15,105 nt of DNA from Rodentolepis nana (Eukaryota > Platyhelminthes > Cestoda > Cyclophyllidea > Hymenolepididae). Positions 1 to 9,424 of this stretch are shown here, one piece after another. A program made the translations under genes and the position numbers. Position 1 is the stretch's first letter, and each line of letters starts with the position of its first letter. Location: assembly GCA_900617975.1 (NCBI GenBank), contig UZAE01001119.1:1-15105 (forward strand). The letters run 5' to 3'. The notes below the pieces were generated by a model. That model saw only the letters and a list, made by a program, of their open reading frames with translations. It was not told the origin of the DNA and ran no database searches.

Positions 1-260
1 GGGTTACTACGTTCTACATGCTATTAAACCTATTTCTCTTCATATAAGGATGATTGGGTCTTCGATGTCATTTGAAAACCAATTTTATATTTTAATGAAA
101 CATTCTTATAGATGAGGATAGAGAAAGTAAGAAATATTGAGAGACCTTTTTTTATTAAAATAGGCGTAAGGTTAAAATCAAGGTTAAATATGAGTTTGCA
201 TTGTAAGTACTTAAAGCTACAGCTTCAGTTCCTGGAATCTTAAGACAAATGTAAAATAGT
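1..260. other. AT-rich sequence, nothing recognised
   Basis: I see no exon, RNA gene or repeat in this stretch. It ends where the left copy of the dispersed element begins. Confidence 0.5.
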
Positions 261-576
261 TATATCAAATGGCAGGCATTTTGATAGTTTAATTAGCCCT
301 TTAGGTGATTTCAGGCCTCACAGAGGAGAAGAAATATCAAAGTGAAAAAAAATTCGAGAGGGGGGGGGGAACAGAAGAATGTTTCAAAGATGTGAAAGAG
401 AGACACTAAGGTAGAAAAAAGGTGAATTGGGTACTGTGGAAGTAGTGGAATGACATACAGTGGGGTGGTGGTAGTTTGAAGTGAGAAGTCAACTGCCAGT
501 TAATAGACTTTTTTTGCCGTATGAGTATACTTTGCCCAGGGTACACCACGTGGAGGTAAGTCTATCGCACACCCCA
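261..576 (-). repeat. SINE-like dispersed element, left copy
   Basis: This segment matches 14497-14790 in the same orientation along its whole length, with many substitutions and indels. Shared landmarks are ATTAGCCCTTTAG (292-304), a run of nine G (361-369), the block 491-530 containing GCCGTATGAGTATAC, and a 33-bp end block (544-576) that is identical in both copies. Both copies stop matching at the same base (576 and 14790), so this is a defined element end and not random truncation. The minus orientation is inferred from the right copy, whose other end reads as an A-rich tail on the minus strand. I see no terminal inverted repeat and no clear target-site duplication around this copy, so it may be the older insertion. 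No coding capacity is evident. It lies 16 bp from the ankyrin-like fragment at 592-857. I cannot name the family. Confidence 0.75.
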
Positions 577-591
577 GTATCGGATACATAC

Positions 592-857
592 TAGAAGAGT
601 AAATATCACATAGTCTAGCCCTTTGGCAACTGCCATTTCAATGAAAAATTCAACGCATTGGTTCATTCCTCTTCGTGGTTCCGTGGATTGTAGAACGCAG
701 ATAAGTGCGACCGTGCCACCGGGGTCTTCTCGGTTAATGAGCAACAAATATTCATTCAAATTTGCGTTAATCATGTTTTGGCAGTGATCACACTTTTCAA
801 AAAACCTCCTTTGTTCAACTACGTTTTGTTTTCCCCAAATTGTTGAAGAATGGATGA
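592..857 (-). pseudogene. Ankyrin-like fragment, possible exon or relic
   Basis: On the minus strand the frame is open from 864 to the TAG at 564-562, about 100 codons, and reads as ordinary protein rather than low-complexity sequence. The central part fits an ankyrin repeat loosely: an INREDPGGTVALI segment resembles the Asp-x-x-Gly-x-Thr-x-Leu turn and first helix, and QCVEFFIEMA resembles the second helix. Exon-like borders are possible: CAG ends at 858 and a GTATGT donor-like site lies at 591-586. The pyrimidine tract before the CAG is poor. The last codons of the open frame run into the head of the dispersed element. Ankyrin repeats mediate protein binding, but no partner or function can be inferred here. 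The frame does not join cleanly to the neighbouring fragment at 922-1080, which favours a decayed copy. Chance similarity remains possible. Confidence 0.3.
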
Positions 858-921
858 CTGAGGTCTAGCCAAGGCTTTCTTGTGTAGTATCCGCTACAGT
901 ACAACAGTATAGAAGATTTAC

Positions 922-1080
922 CGTTTACAACAGTTAAATTTGCAACCAAAATCCCCTATTTGAATGTCGTTTCTATTCAGCAAACTTCCTGATTAAAACT
1001 TCTAAATGTTTTGGGTCGCCGTTTTCAGTAAAACGAAGCCCTTTCTGATCTTTGCAGTAAAAGTAACCCATACACCTCAT
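922..1080 (-). pseudogene. Ankyrin-like fragment with frame change
   Basis: On the minus strand the frame ending in TAG at 975-973 finishes with ENGDPKHLEVLIRKFAE, which resembles the second helix of an ankyrin repeat (Gly-Asp-x-x-x-Leu-x-x-Leu-Leu). The following turn, NRNDIQIGDFG, resembles the start of the next repeat (Asp-x-x-Gly) but lies in another frame. The match therefore continues only if one frame change is allowed near position 975. After it, GTAAAT at 921-916 is a donor-like site that would define a 64-base intron to the CAG ending at 858, but the reading phases do not agree with the open frame at 592-857. I read this as a probable ankyrin pseudogene piece. The longer open frame upstream to 1314 has no recognisable family and is not included. 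Confidence 0.25.
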
Positions 1081-2412
1081 TAATGGACTTACCAAAGCCC
1101 TTTTTAAATGACAATGACTTTCAAAGCCAAAGTTCTCTTGGTGATTTAGGCTTCGAATTTGTTTGTACACTATTTTGATCATGATTTCAGATAAGTTGTT
1201 TGTATACAAATATATTCTGATCAATATTCTCTGAAATGCTATTCGAGCATATTTGGCGTAGGTGATAATGGCCCTCCCTATGTAAGTGTACATATTTCCG
1301 TGTTTATTTGACAATTATGCGGTAACATGTTCTAGTTCTTTGAAACTATGAATTAATATCCTTAGCTTCTAACGTCTTGGTGAAGTTAATTGGCAACAAC
1401 TTACTGAAGCAAATTAGGAACTCAGTTTACTTAATTTCACTGCATTGTTTATGACAGATTTTTGCTCTGCTTAACACATTTTCCAATGCTTTACATGAGT
1501 CTATAATTGAAATTTCCCCTATTAAATTTTTCTTAACGTGGTAAATCTGGAATGCCTAAGGGATATAAATCAATCTGCGTCTAAGTTGCTGTAATTTAGG
1601 ATTTATTCAAAATGGCATAAATTCCAATTTAAGAGATTTATGTTATAATAAACTAATGGTCAAAGAAATATCACGTTTTGATTAAGTAATGACTAATTAT
1701 AGATTAAAAGGAATAATTTAAAAATTATTAACAATTTCATTTCACAAATTAGAACAAGCACTTGTTTGAACTCAGGATTGGAAACCACTTGGATTCCATT
1801 TCTTATTTAATTAATGCAATTATTTCTGCAACTCTTGGTGGGCAATTGTTAAGATTTCCGTATTTTCCGCAATGGACTTGTGTGATAAAGAAAAAAATGA
1901 ATAAAATATGTTTCATAAATCAAAACGATAATCTTGTTCACAAATCTAATCCGCATAACTCTCTCTCTCTCTGTCTATCTAAAAAGAAGAATATTTGTTT
2001 ACTTTTTCTTCACCTCTTTCAACTTATCTTTCATTAATTGGATTATCACACTCTCATCCTATGTAGGGCAAATGCTTTGTACCTAATTAGGGCAGGAGAG
2101 AAAGGGGAGGAGAAATAGACAGATGGGCAGTAATCTCCCACGAAAGTTTGGCAGGTACATATCTCATACAAGCATTTTTGATCCTTAATTCGGTTGGTAA
2201 ATTGGTTTTATCCGACTTTATGCGTAGATATACGCATAAGTATGTCAGTCTGCTCTGACCATTCGGCAGTATACATCGGGTGATATCAATTAATAACAAC
2301 TTGGGATTATTTGCTTTTTAATAGCCTAAATAGTAATCTTTTCGCTGCTGCTTTTAAGTCCAGTTAATTCAACTCGTTTCATAAAATTCACATTAAAGGA
2401 ACGATTCGGACT
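1081..2412. other. Non-coding stretch with a CT microsatellite
   Basis: I see no gene here. A (CT)7 tract occupies 1959-1972, followed by degenerate CT-rich sequence. Short open frames in this stretch have no family character and AT-rich composition like their surroundings. Confidence 0.45.
1959..1972. repeat. (CT)7 microsatellite
   Basis: Seven uninterrupted CT units are visible, followed by GTCTATCT. This is an ordinary simple repeat. Confidence 0.9.
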
Positions 2413-2433
2413 GGGAGGGGGGAGGGGGGGGGG
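2413..2433 (+). repeat. G-tract, quadruplex-capable
   Basis: Runs of three, six and ten G are separated by single A residues. This is enough for four G-triplets with short loops, so a G-quadruplex on the plus strand is possible. It is not part of the dispersed element, which has its own nine-G run. Confidence 0.7.
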
Positions 2434-3331
2434 ACTTAGTGAGAGGAGTACAAGAAGTTCGAAGGCTAAAAAAGGATTTCATTCGACACTAAATCAGTCT
2501 TAACATCCTTAGATAGTAGATGAATAACAATAATCTGTAGAAGCAAAGCCTTTTTAAATGCCTAAACTTGCGTTATGGGCCACGTGCCTATCCATGAAAC
2601 TCCTCAGTCACCTTGGCGTCCTCGTAGAAGCCCGAGAAAGCTGATTGTAGTAAGTGGATTGTCCCAGATACGCCCCAAAAGTGCTAGCATAGTGATTATT
2701 AATATTGAGTTCAAACTACTCCGCAATTACTCGTTTACTAAGTCAGTTACAAGCATGTAGCAGTTTTCTAGACTATTCCCGTTCAAATTTCACTTCATCT
2801 CCTCCGACTATAATTTAAGAACATCTTTTATTTGTGACTGATGCATGATCGCTGCCTAGCAGAGCTGTCTCTTTCTGCATATTAATTACCCCTGCTACTC
2901 CGACTTAGTAATCTCAACTGCTAGTAAAACTTGTAGCTTTTGAAATTTCTAGGTAAACGCTAACGAGAGAAGAAGAAGAAGGAATCATTTACATTTCCAT
3001 ATCAAGTACTTCATGAACAATGCTTATTTGTTTAACAGTAGAGGACATGATCAGAAGCGAAAGAACGGTCAGTACGTATTAATATTTCTTAAACAGAATC
3101 ATTAAACTTATAATAAAGGCATTGATTCAAATGGTTCCGTATCAGAATGTCTCATTGTTATGTCTCCTGTGCTTAACGTGGGAAAAATTGGTGTCTAATT
3201 GCCAGACACGATGAAGGACATTTTCGTAATCAAGCAAAGGAATCCAACGAAGCATTTCAGCTTAGTAGCATGAGAGAGTTAGATTGAACGACAAAGTTTA
3301 TTGCATCGAAATTGAAAATGACAATTTGTTG
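2434..3331. other. Non-coding stretch
   Basis: Nothing was recognised beyond a short GAA-rich tract near 2966-2982. A CACGTG E-box core lies near 2581 but has no supporting context. Confidence 0.45.
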
Positions 3332-3343
3332 CAAACCGGTTTG
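3332..3343. promoter_or_regulatory. Grainyhead/CP2-type palindrome CAAACCGGTTTG
   Basis: This is a perfect 12-bp palindrome whose AACCGGTT core matches the known Grainyhead/CP2 binding consensus. It lies 31 bp before a TATA box at 3375. The motif match is direct; factor binding is inference. Confidence 0.35.
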
Positions 3344-3374
3344 TATTAATGAGGATTTTGAAGACTTCTAGCCA

Positions 3375-3382
3375 TATAAAAG
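3375..3382 (+). promoter_or_regulatory. TATA box TATAAAAG
   Basis: The sequence matches the strong TATA consensus. A TCAG initiator-like motif begins at 3396, putting its A 23 bp after the first T, somewhat closer than the usual 30 or so. No recognisable coding exon follows within several hundred bases, so a promoter role is uncertain. Confidence 0.25.
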
Positions 3383-3637
3383 TAAAAGCGAAGTCTCAGC
3401 AACTAAATCTTGCAACTCTTTCATTTGCTTGTTTGCACTGGCATACGTATTTATTATGTGATTACTTAGTCTTTAGTTATTAATGAAACGAAGAAAAATG
3501 CGAATTTGGTCAATAAAACTTAAGATTTTTCTTTTTTCATAAATCGGGTCTTCAATTAGTGTTATTTTTTGACACTTCAACTAATTGTGAATGCCAAGAA
3601 CTTGGATGAGACCTTCAATTAGTGGCAGAGATGTCCA
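3383..3637. other. Non-coding stretch with a repeated 12-mer
   Basis: CTTCAATTAGTG occurs at 3550-3561 and 3613-3624. A related inverted segment with the CTAATTG core lies between them at about 3575-3588. No gene is seen. Confidence 0.45.
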
Positions 3638-3662
3638 CCCCCCCCCTCCCCCAACCAACCAA
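3638..3662 (-). repeat. C-tract followed by CCAA repeats
   Basis: Nine C, one T and five C (3638-3652) are followed by AACC units to 3662. The minus strand is G-rich and could form a quadruplex or another G-rich structure. Confidence 0.65.
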
Positions 3663-5555
3663 CTTCTTTCGTCAGCTATGTACATTTCCAGGTTCTGAAA
3701 GAGTGTGGTCCTAAGACTAGTCCTTCCATTAAATAATAAATTTAATGATTTTATTACCATGTGAAAATACTATAAATTAAGTCTGTACTACCGTTACTAT
3801 GCGCAGGCTTATTTATTGGCATCCCTTTTGTGTGTTCAGGAAAAAGGAAACAGATGATCAGAGGAAAAGGTAGCCTTAGAATCTCGACATAATCACCAAT
3901 TTACATGCGCTTTATCCAATGGAGACATTCGGCAGAATTGTTGTGTCCGCGGTGGTTGATTAAATTTCGCTCCTCGCCCTCTGACGATTGTCCTAAAGAC
4001 GAGCCACGATTATTATTTGATTTTGAATTACCAGCAATAACAGTTTGAACATATGAAAAATTTCAATTATAGTTTTAACCATGAGCTGGTGGAAAGCTTA
4101 AAATCGGATCCTGATAAAAGTTAAGAGGTAAGTACATTGAAACGTATGCTTTATTTCGTAAATTGGTGAAAATTTTATAGATCTCCGCCATGTTGAAACT
4201 ATTCCTCGAGGGTTAATTACATCTTTTTGATCATTATAGGGTGAAGAAGTAGTAAAATGACATGACCGACTACTCATAAAATCAAACGATCAGTGAGCTC
4301 TTGGCTTAATGGACATGAAATTATTCGGATTTCGGGTTGTCAAAACGTTAAGTAAATAGAATGTTCCTTGATTCAAAGATCTAGTTAAATTGGATTCCCC
4401 TAATGTCATGATTTTAATATTAGCCTCTAATGGATCATTTTACTCGTGACCTTGTTTAAATGTTTTCTCGTGAAATTCTTCTTTTTCTTTTTTGCCCTAT
4501 AATTGATGATAATTGTGATAATGCAAGATATCATGAAGTAGGTATTTATACGAAATTCGTAACAACCTTCCCCTAGTTAAGCACTAACTATGCCACTGAC
4601 TGACAAAAGCGTCAATTTTCATTTGATTAGAATTAATCACCAAAACAGCATCTTTCTACACAAGAACATATGTAATTGGAGCATTGTGGCTGGGACTAGT
4701 TTTTTATCACTTCCCCTACTAATCTCTAAGGCTACAATATTGCCTACCGCACGGGTACCTGTATTTCACAAAATGCCTGCTTGCCGCAGGCTATGGGAAA
4801 ATTAAACGGGTCGCTAAATAGATTAGATGCGTACCATGTTCCGCAATTGCTGTAGCAACCTTCCTCTTACATGAATTCATGGCATTGTATTTGGTGCAAT
4901 AATAACTTAATTACACTGAGTAAGTGACTGCTATTAACTTTGTAGTACAGACAACTGTCGAAAACCTTGCGTTTTGCTTTTTAGTCCTTCAAAACTTTTT
5001 CCGCGATCTGATCCCGTGTCGCTTTAATGAACTTTGCCATCACTCTCTCTGCTAGTATATGGTTTCTGATACTGAAATGATTTTACCTTTAGGGTTTCAT
5101 AAAGGAAGCTTCTTTACAAAATTCAATCAGGGAAAAATTGCTCTTTTATCAAAAAAACTAACCCACTCAAACAAATGATTGCACAAAATAGTTTATGACG
5201 CGGAAGCCATTTTCCCAGGATGAAACATTTGGGCACGAGCTTGAGTACATCGACAAATAAAAGGACTGGTTTGTAACCATGGGCTTGTCTTCGTCATAGC
5301 AACACAATAAGTCGGAGCCCATTTAGTACTTCACCTTGACCTATGAAGGAATGTCTAACGAAATATTTTAAGGACAATGCACAAGTTCAATTAATCTGAC
5401 ACACATCCGTCAAATGGCAGTATTTTTATTTTCAGTCTTGTAAACAAAAATCTGTTTGTACTATTTGCCTTACTTTAGTCTCCCTGTTTGAATCCCTCAT
5501 TCTGGATGCATTTGGCCATTGGTATGTCACAGTGGCCACTAGGCCTACATCTGCC
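3663..5555. other. Non-coding stretch of about 1.9 kb
   Basis: No exon or RNA gene was recognised. A 6-bp GC-rich hairpin (GCCTGC/GCAGGC, loop TTGCC) lies at 4775-4791. A 71-codon open frame at 4590-4805 ends in this hairpin and has no family character. Confidence 0.45.
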
Positions 5556-5570
5556 AGGTCACAGAGGTCA
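5556..5570 (+). promoter_or_regulatory. DR3 repeat AGGTCA-CAG-AGGTCA
   Basis: Two perfect AGGTCA half-sites stand in direct orientation with a 3-bp spacer. This is the geometry of a DR3 nuclear-receptor response element. The sequence match is exact; binding by any receptor is inference, and no nearby gene was identified. Confidence 0.35.
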
Positions 5571-6030
5571 CAAGAGAGACGGTCTACCGCCATGGGAAAT
5601 TTCGGTCAACAACTATTAAAATTGCGTTTTTACTTCCGGTTCCTCTGCCTTAACCAATTTAAGTGCCATTATCGTTTCTTATAGTGCACATTTAAGTATA
5701 TTTGGACTCAAATACTGGTCTGCTATTACTTCGAGAGCAGAAGTAGTTTCCAAATGAATTTTCTGGTAAAAAAAGCAATTTTTACTATTTTACTGTTCCT
5801 TCAAACACTTCACTGTTCACTCTCAGGAGATCACTTTAGGCGAGGCTACCTGTGGAAGTCGTTGTTTTGGGCTAGAGAGAGAGAGCACTGATTTCGATCG
5901 TATTTTTTTCCGTTTCGACGTTTATTTAAAGTCTGGGAATTTTGGGATATTTCAATAGAAATGAAAATCTTTATCACTTCGAGTAGTTGTTTTTAATAAT
6001 TAAATTTCCCTAAACTATTTAATTTTATGG

Positions 6031-6052
6031 AACGTTCGCTCCGAAGAACGTT
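6031..6052. repeat. Inverted repeat AACGTTC/GAACGTT
   Basis: A 7-bp stem brackets 8 bases. The left arm with its preceding G also reads GAAcgTTC, a minimal pair of heat-shock-element units, but the spacing of the right arm does not continue the 5-bp register, so an HSE is not claimed. Confidence 0.5.
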
Positions 6053-7112
6053 ACTGTGGAGTGCATTCACGTCTTCATCTATACAATTTAAACAAATCTT
6101 TACTTATAGATGAGTATAAGATTATTTATAGCCACCACGATTTCAATATAGTGATTCTCAAACTAAGATGTCCCATTAGCGACATAATTGGAGTCTGCTA
6201 TCTACCATCCGTGTTATTTTCGAAATAAATTCGATAAAGCTGTAACGTTTCGAAATAGTCCCTTCTAGAAACCAATGTTATTCTATCACTTTCATAGAGC
6301 TAGTCCGTTTTTTTTCTTCTATGGCCTGAGGTACGAGATGATGATTTTTTGTAAATTTAGGTTAATAGTGGAGAACAAATCATCTTTGATGTCTGTTTAC
6401 ACGGATAGTAGATTTGTCTATCATGCTCACCACAGATTAGCTACGAATACTCATGGTATCCATTTGATGAGTAGATGTAGAAAAGAATGTATTAAAAAAC
6501 GAGGGTTGGAAGAGCTAAAATGAAGTCCAATGTAGAATATTCGTGGCGTAGATGCATTTGTAATTCTGTATCTTATAGCCTAAAATAAGTCGATTTCGCG
6601 TTAACCACATACCGATTTTCATTATCTTCAAAAATTCTCCGTTTTACTAACCAGTTTTACATTCGGTTAGTTATCATAAATCACATTTTATGGGGAAACA
6701 GATGAACTTCATTTCTGTGTGAAGTAGGCACACGACTGTTAATTGTGACTTTACTGGGAGTGGAGAAAGGCATAGTGAGCTCAACTCGCGCCACTTCGTC
6801 TTAAAGACCCTCTAATTTTTTTACAATTTCGATAATGTTTCGTCAGGGACATAACGTTGAAGTGACCTAAGCTTCAATGAAACTGGTTGGGATTGAGTTG
6901 AGCGGCCAGGTACCTCGGCCTTGTGTTGAAGTTATTCAGCAAGATCCGGCTTTCATTTCATTGTCCAACGTAATTTACGAACGTTTAGACGAGCATATGA
7001 ATGCTATATATCCTACAGTCTTTTAGCTATTCTATAGAGAAAAGATGATAGATGCATTTAGTGTGTTTCATTTGGGATGCATAAACACTGTTCCCATTAT
7101 TATCTTAAACTT

Positions 7113-7135
7113 CTATTTTAACCTAGTTAAAATAG
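7113..7135. repeat. Perfect hairpin CTATTTTAAC-CTA-GTTAAAATAG
   Basis: A perfect 10-bp stem brackets a 3-base loop. It stands alone, and no flanking run of T or gene suggests a function. Confidence 0.7.
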
Positions 7136-7184
7136 ACGCATAGGTTCATAGTTAGTAGTACTGGTCTCCAATTTTCCAAGTAGA

Positions 7185-7560
7185 ATGAAATGGCGGTGTG
7201 GGTTCGAGAAATTACCGCTGTCCAACAGTTAGAAAAGGAGTGGGAAAGTAGGGCGGGCAGCCCGCATCACATCACCCTGGGTGGTCCCCGGTGGTGTTTT
7301 GGCGATTACTCTGCGAATGCATGAGAGATGAATTTAATGTACAATCTGTAAACAGGTAGGAAGGCGAGAGGGAGATATATGTGTGTGACTTTCTGATGGG
7401 TAGCTGCAGCTGCTAACCACCCTCCGCTGTTGAAACGTTCCATCAGCAGCATCAAAAAAGGAGAAGTAACAAAGCTGGCGGCGATAATGACAACAGTGGA
7501 ACCAAATTTGCGACATAACCACAAGTTGTTGAGGCCATCTGTCAATGCCAACTTATATCC
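7185..7560. other. GC-richer patch, no gene recognised
   Basis: This patch is visibly richer in G and C than its surroundings and includes the palindrome GCGGGCAGCCCGC at 7253-7265. Open frames of about 80 codons run on both strands (minus 7551-7306, hydrophobic; plus 7397-7666, basic). Neither shows a family motif, and overlapping open frames on both strands are expected where composition changes. It could be an unrecognised exon, a promoter-proximal patch or an old insertion. Confidence 0.3.
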
Positions 7561-9056
7561 CTATTTTACACGAATAAGGAGAATTTTACGTTCAAGGAGC
7601 GTTAGGCACTTTGGCAGAAGAAAAATATTAAAGGTAATACAGATAATATACCCAATAGCATATTAAATAAGGACCTAAATTATGAATATTGGCATATCTT
7701 ATTTAACTTCATTGGAAGACAAGTTTAAAAGTCTTTGTACTTCGATTTTACATAATCGAATTCAATCAATGGTTACAATTCATATCGAAGAAATTTATTG
7801 CTTCTATTATCAATAGAAAAGGCACAGGACATCGTCGATATCGTCAATTGAGTCATTAGAATGCAATAAACATTGAAGCAAATCACGATGGGTTAAGGAA
7901 AGGAGATGCGAAAAATAAAAGTGTGGGGACCGGAAGGGTTTCGGATTCGCATTGTAATTTTTTCACCTCTCGAATCTAGCCTACTAATGAGTGATCAAAT
8001 GCTCCACTGTTCAAATTTTGCAAATGCGTCATCCTTTTCCAGCGCGAACGCATTTTCGCAGTGTGCATCTCTTATTGGCTTGTATATGGGTTTACTGTTC
8101 GTAGGCTTCCAACCCCATCATGCATTCTTGTATCTAGCAGCCAAGATGCAAGCAGGCACATTAATATTCTATTTAATCATCCGCCAAATAAGCCAATCAT
8201 GAAACCAGAAATTCAAACGTATAGGCCACTCCAGCCCCACAAATCATTATCTTCTTCTACCTAACTTGCGCATTTCTCTTTCACCGATCTTCGTGATTCT
8301 CAAGTTTAGAATCCCTTCTACTGCTCTTTTTTACTACTGAAGCTAAGGGATTGCCAACCCAGTTTATGGAAACATTATTTAAATGCATTCATTTTCTGTT
8401 GAAAGTGTTCAGGAAAAGACTCGGTATCACATGGAATGGCATATTATTTCTAGATGACTGTTTCACTTTACGGCAGAACGTTTACATTTCCATGATACCT
8501 ACAAACCAAATTGCAATTCTTCGCTATGTTCAGTCAAATTGACAATCATTCCTTAAGACAAAATTTAATTAGATTAGTTATTTAAATTAACCTGCAGCCA
8601 CAATTGCGAGGACCATGTGGTAGTCAAAATTGCATGATCAAATTGTGAAAGACTCGCATATGGTATCGTCATCTGCATGCCTATTGGCCATGAGTAAGGC
8701 TTCATTTTTGATCTACTCAAAATTCTATTGTGTTTTCAATTGCCTAATCATTGGTAGGCATGTTGAAGTAACAACCATTCGCTCCATTAACTAGATGACC
8801 CTCCACTAACTCAGGATAGGGGTTTGACGAGATGGCAAAAGGTAAATGATGCAACCTACAAACAATTCCACACTTAGCACTATTAAGCGTCGAACACAAC
8901 TGAAGGGTTTAGGGTGTTTTCAACCCTTTACAACTGAAAGTGAGATGAAAAGTCACTTATGAATCTATTACGAATAGCCCAAAGATGATTCATTAACTGA
9001 AAGACACCTTTGTCTAATAACTGGGTGCTACAAAAAAAACTATTTAAATCTTCACT
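7561..9056. other. Non-coding stretch of about 1.5 kb
   Basis: No gene was recognised. Frames at 7906-8202 and 8351-8542 lack family character. Small inverted arrangements lie at 8676-8762 (CATGCCTA and TAGGCATG) and 8903-8928 (AAGGGTT and AACCCTT). Confidence 0.4.
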
Positions 9057-9416
9057 TCATGCTTGGCTAAATGTTTCCTCATGAACAAAGGTTATATAGC
9101 TTTTTTCTGCCATGGTAAATAAATAAATGGATAAAATGCTACCCGAAATAATAAAACTCGTTCTGAGGTAAAGAGTTGAAGCTCCATATTTAATTATGTG
9201 CTGAACAAAATTGAAATAGTTTATTGATACCGCATATATGGGCGGCGTGGAATAAAAATCATCTGCGATTCCAGGCGAGCATTCAAACAGCAGGAGCAAG
9301 TCGACACCTTCAATGAAGTCATATAATGCTGCATAATGAAATGATGTCGCGAAATCTCCGTCCACAGCAGCCGGGTCTGTGCTGACAACAAGTAATGTCC
9401 GCATTATTTCCAAAGA
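9057..9416 (-). pseudogene. Ankyrin-repeat fragment, exon or relic
   Basis: On the minus strand, SLEIMRTLL followed by DPAAVDGDFATSFHYAA, then a helix ending LLLLFE, then GIADDFYSTPPIYAVS and VQHIIKYGAS, gives one and a half to two ankyrin repeats in correct order and spacing (about 9413 down to 9180). The family signature Asp-x-x-x-Thr-x-x-His-x-Ala-Ala is present once nearly intact. Just before SLEIM the codon is TGA (9419-9417), where the family usually has Gly. An acceptor-like sequence CTAACTTTCAG ends at 9424, so an exon starting there would contain this stop. The last 40 codons to the stop at 9059-9057 do not look like ankyrin. Ankyrin repeats are protein-binding modules; no partner can be inferred. 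I favour a decayed copy or an isolated exon of a split gene. It lies on the same strand as the fragments at 592-1080, but a link is unproven. Confidence 0.45.
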
Positions 9417-9424
9417 TCAACCTC

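Larger units (their letters stand above)
5571..7184. other. Non-coding stretch of about 1.6 kb
   Basis: No gene was recognised. It contains an (AG)6 tract at 5874-5885, an inverted repeat at 6031-6052 and an exactly repeated 18-mer at 6736-6753. An 82-codon frame at 6275-6523 has no family character. Confidence 0.45.

Noticed and set aside
973..1314. Whole 113-codon minus frame as one protein
   Set aside because: Only its last 35 or so residues resemble a known repeat; the upstream part is AT-rich and unlike any family I know.
6031..6052. Heat-shock element
   Set aside because: Only two units are in register; the following GAA is out of the 5-bp phase.
7906..8202. 98-codon plus-strand open frame as a gene
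   Set aside because: No family motif, no splice or promoter support, and an overlapping frame at 8061-8264 shows that openness is due to composition.
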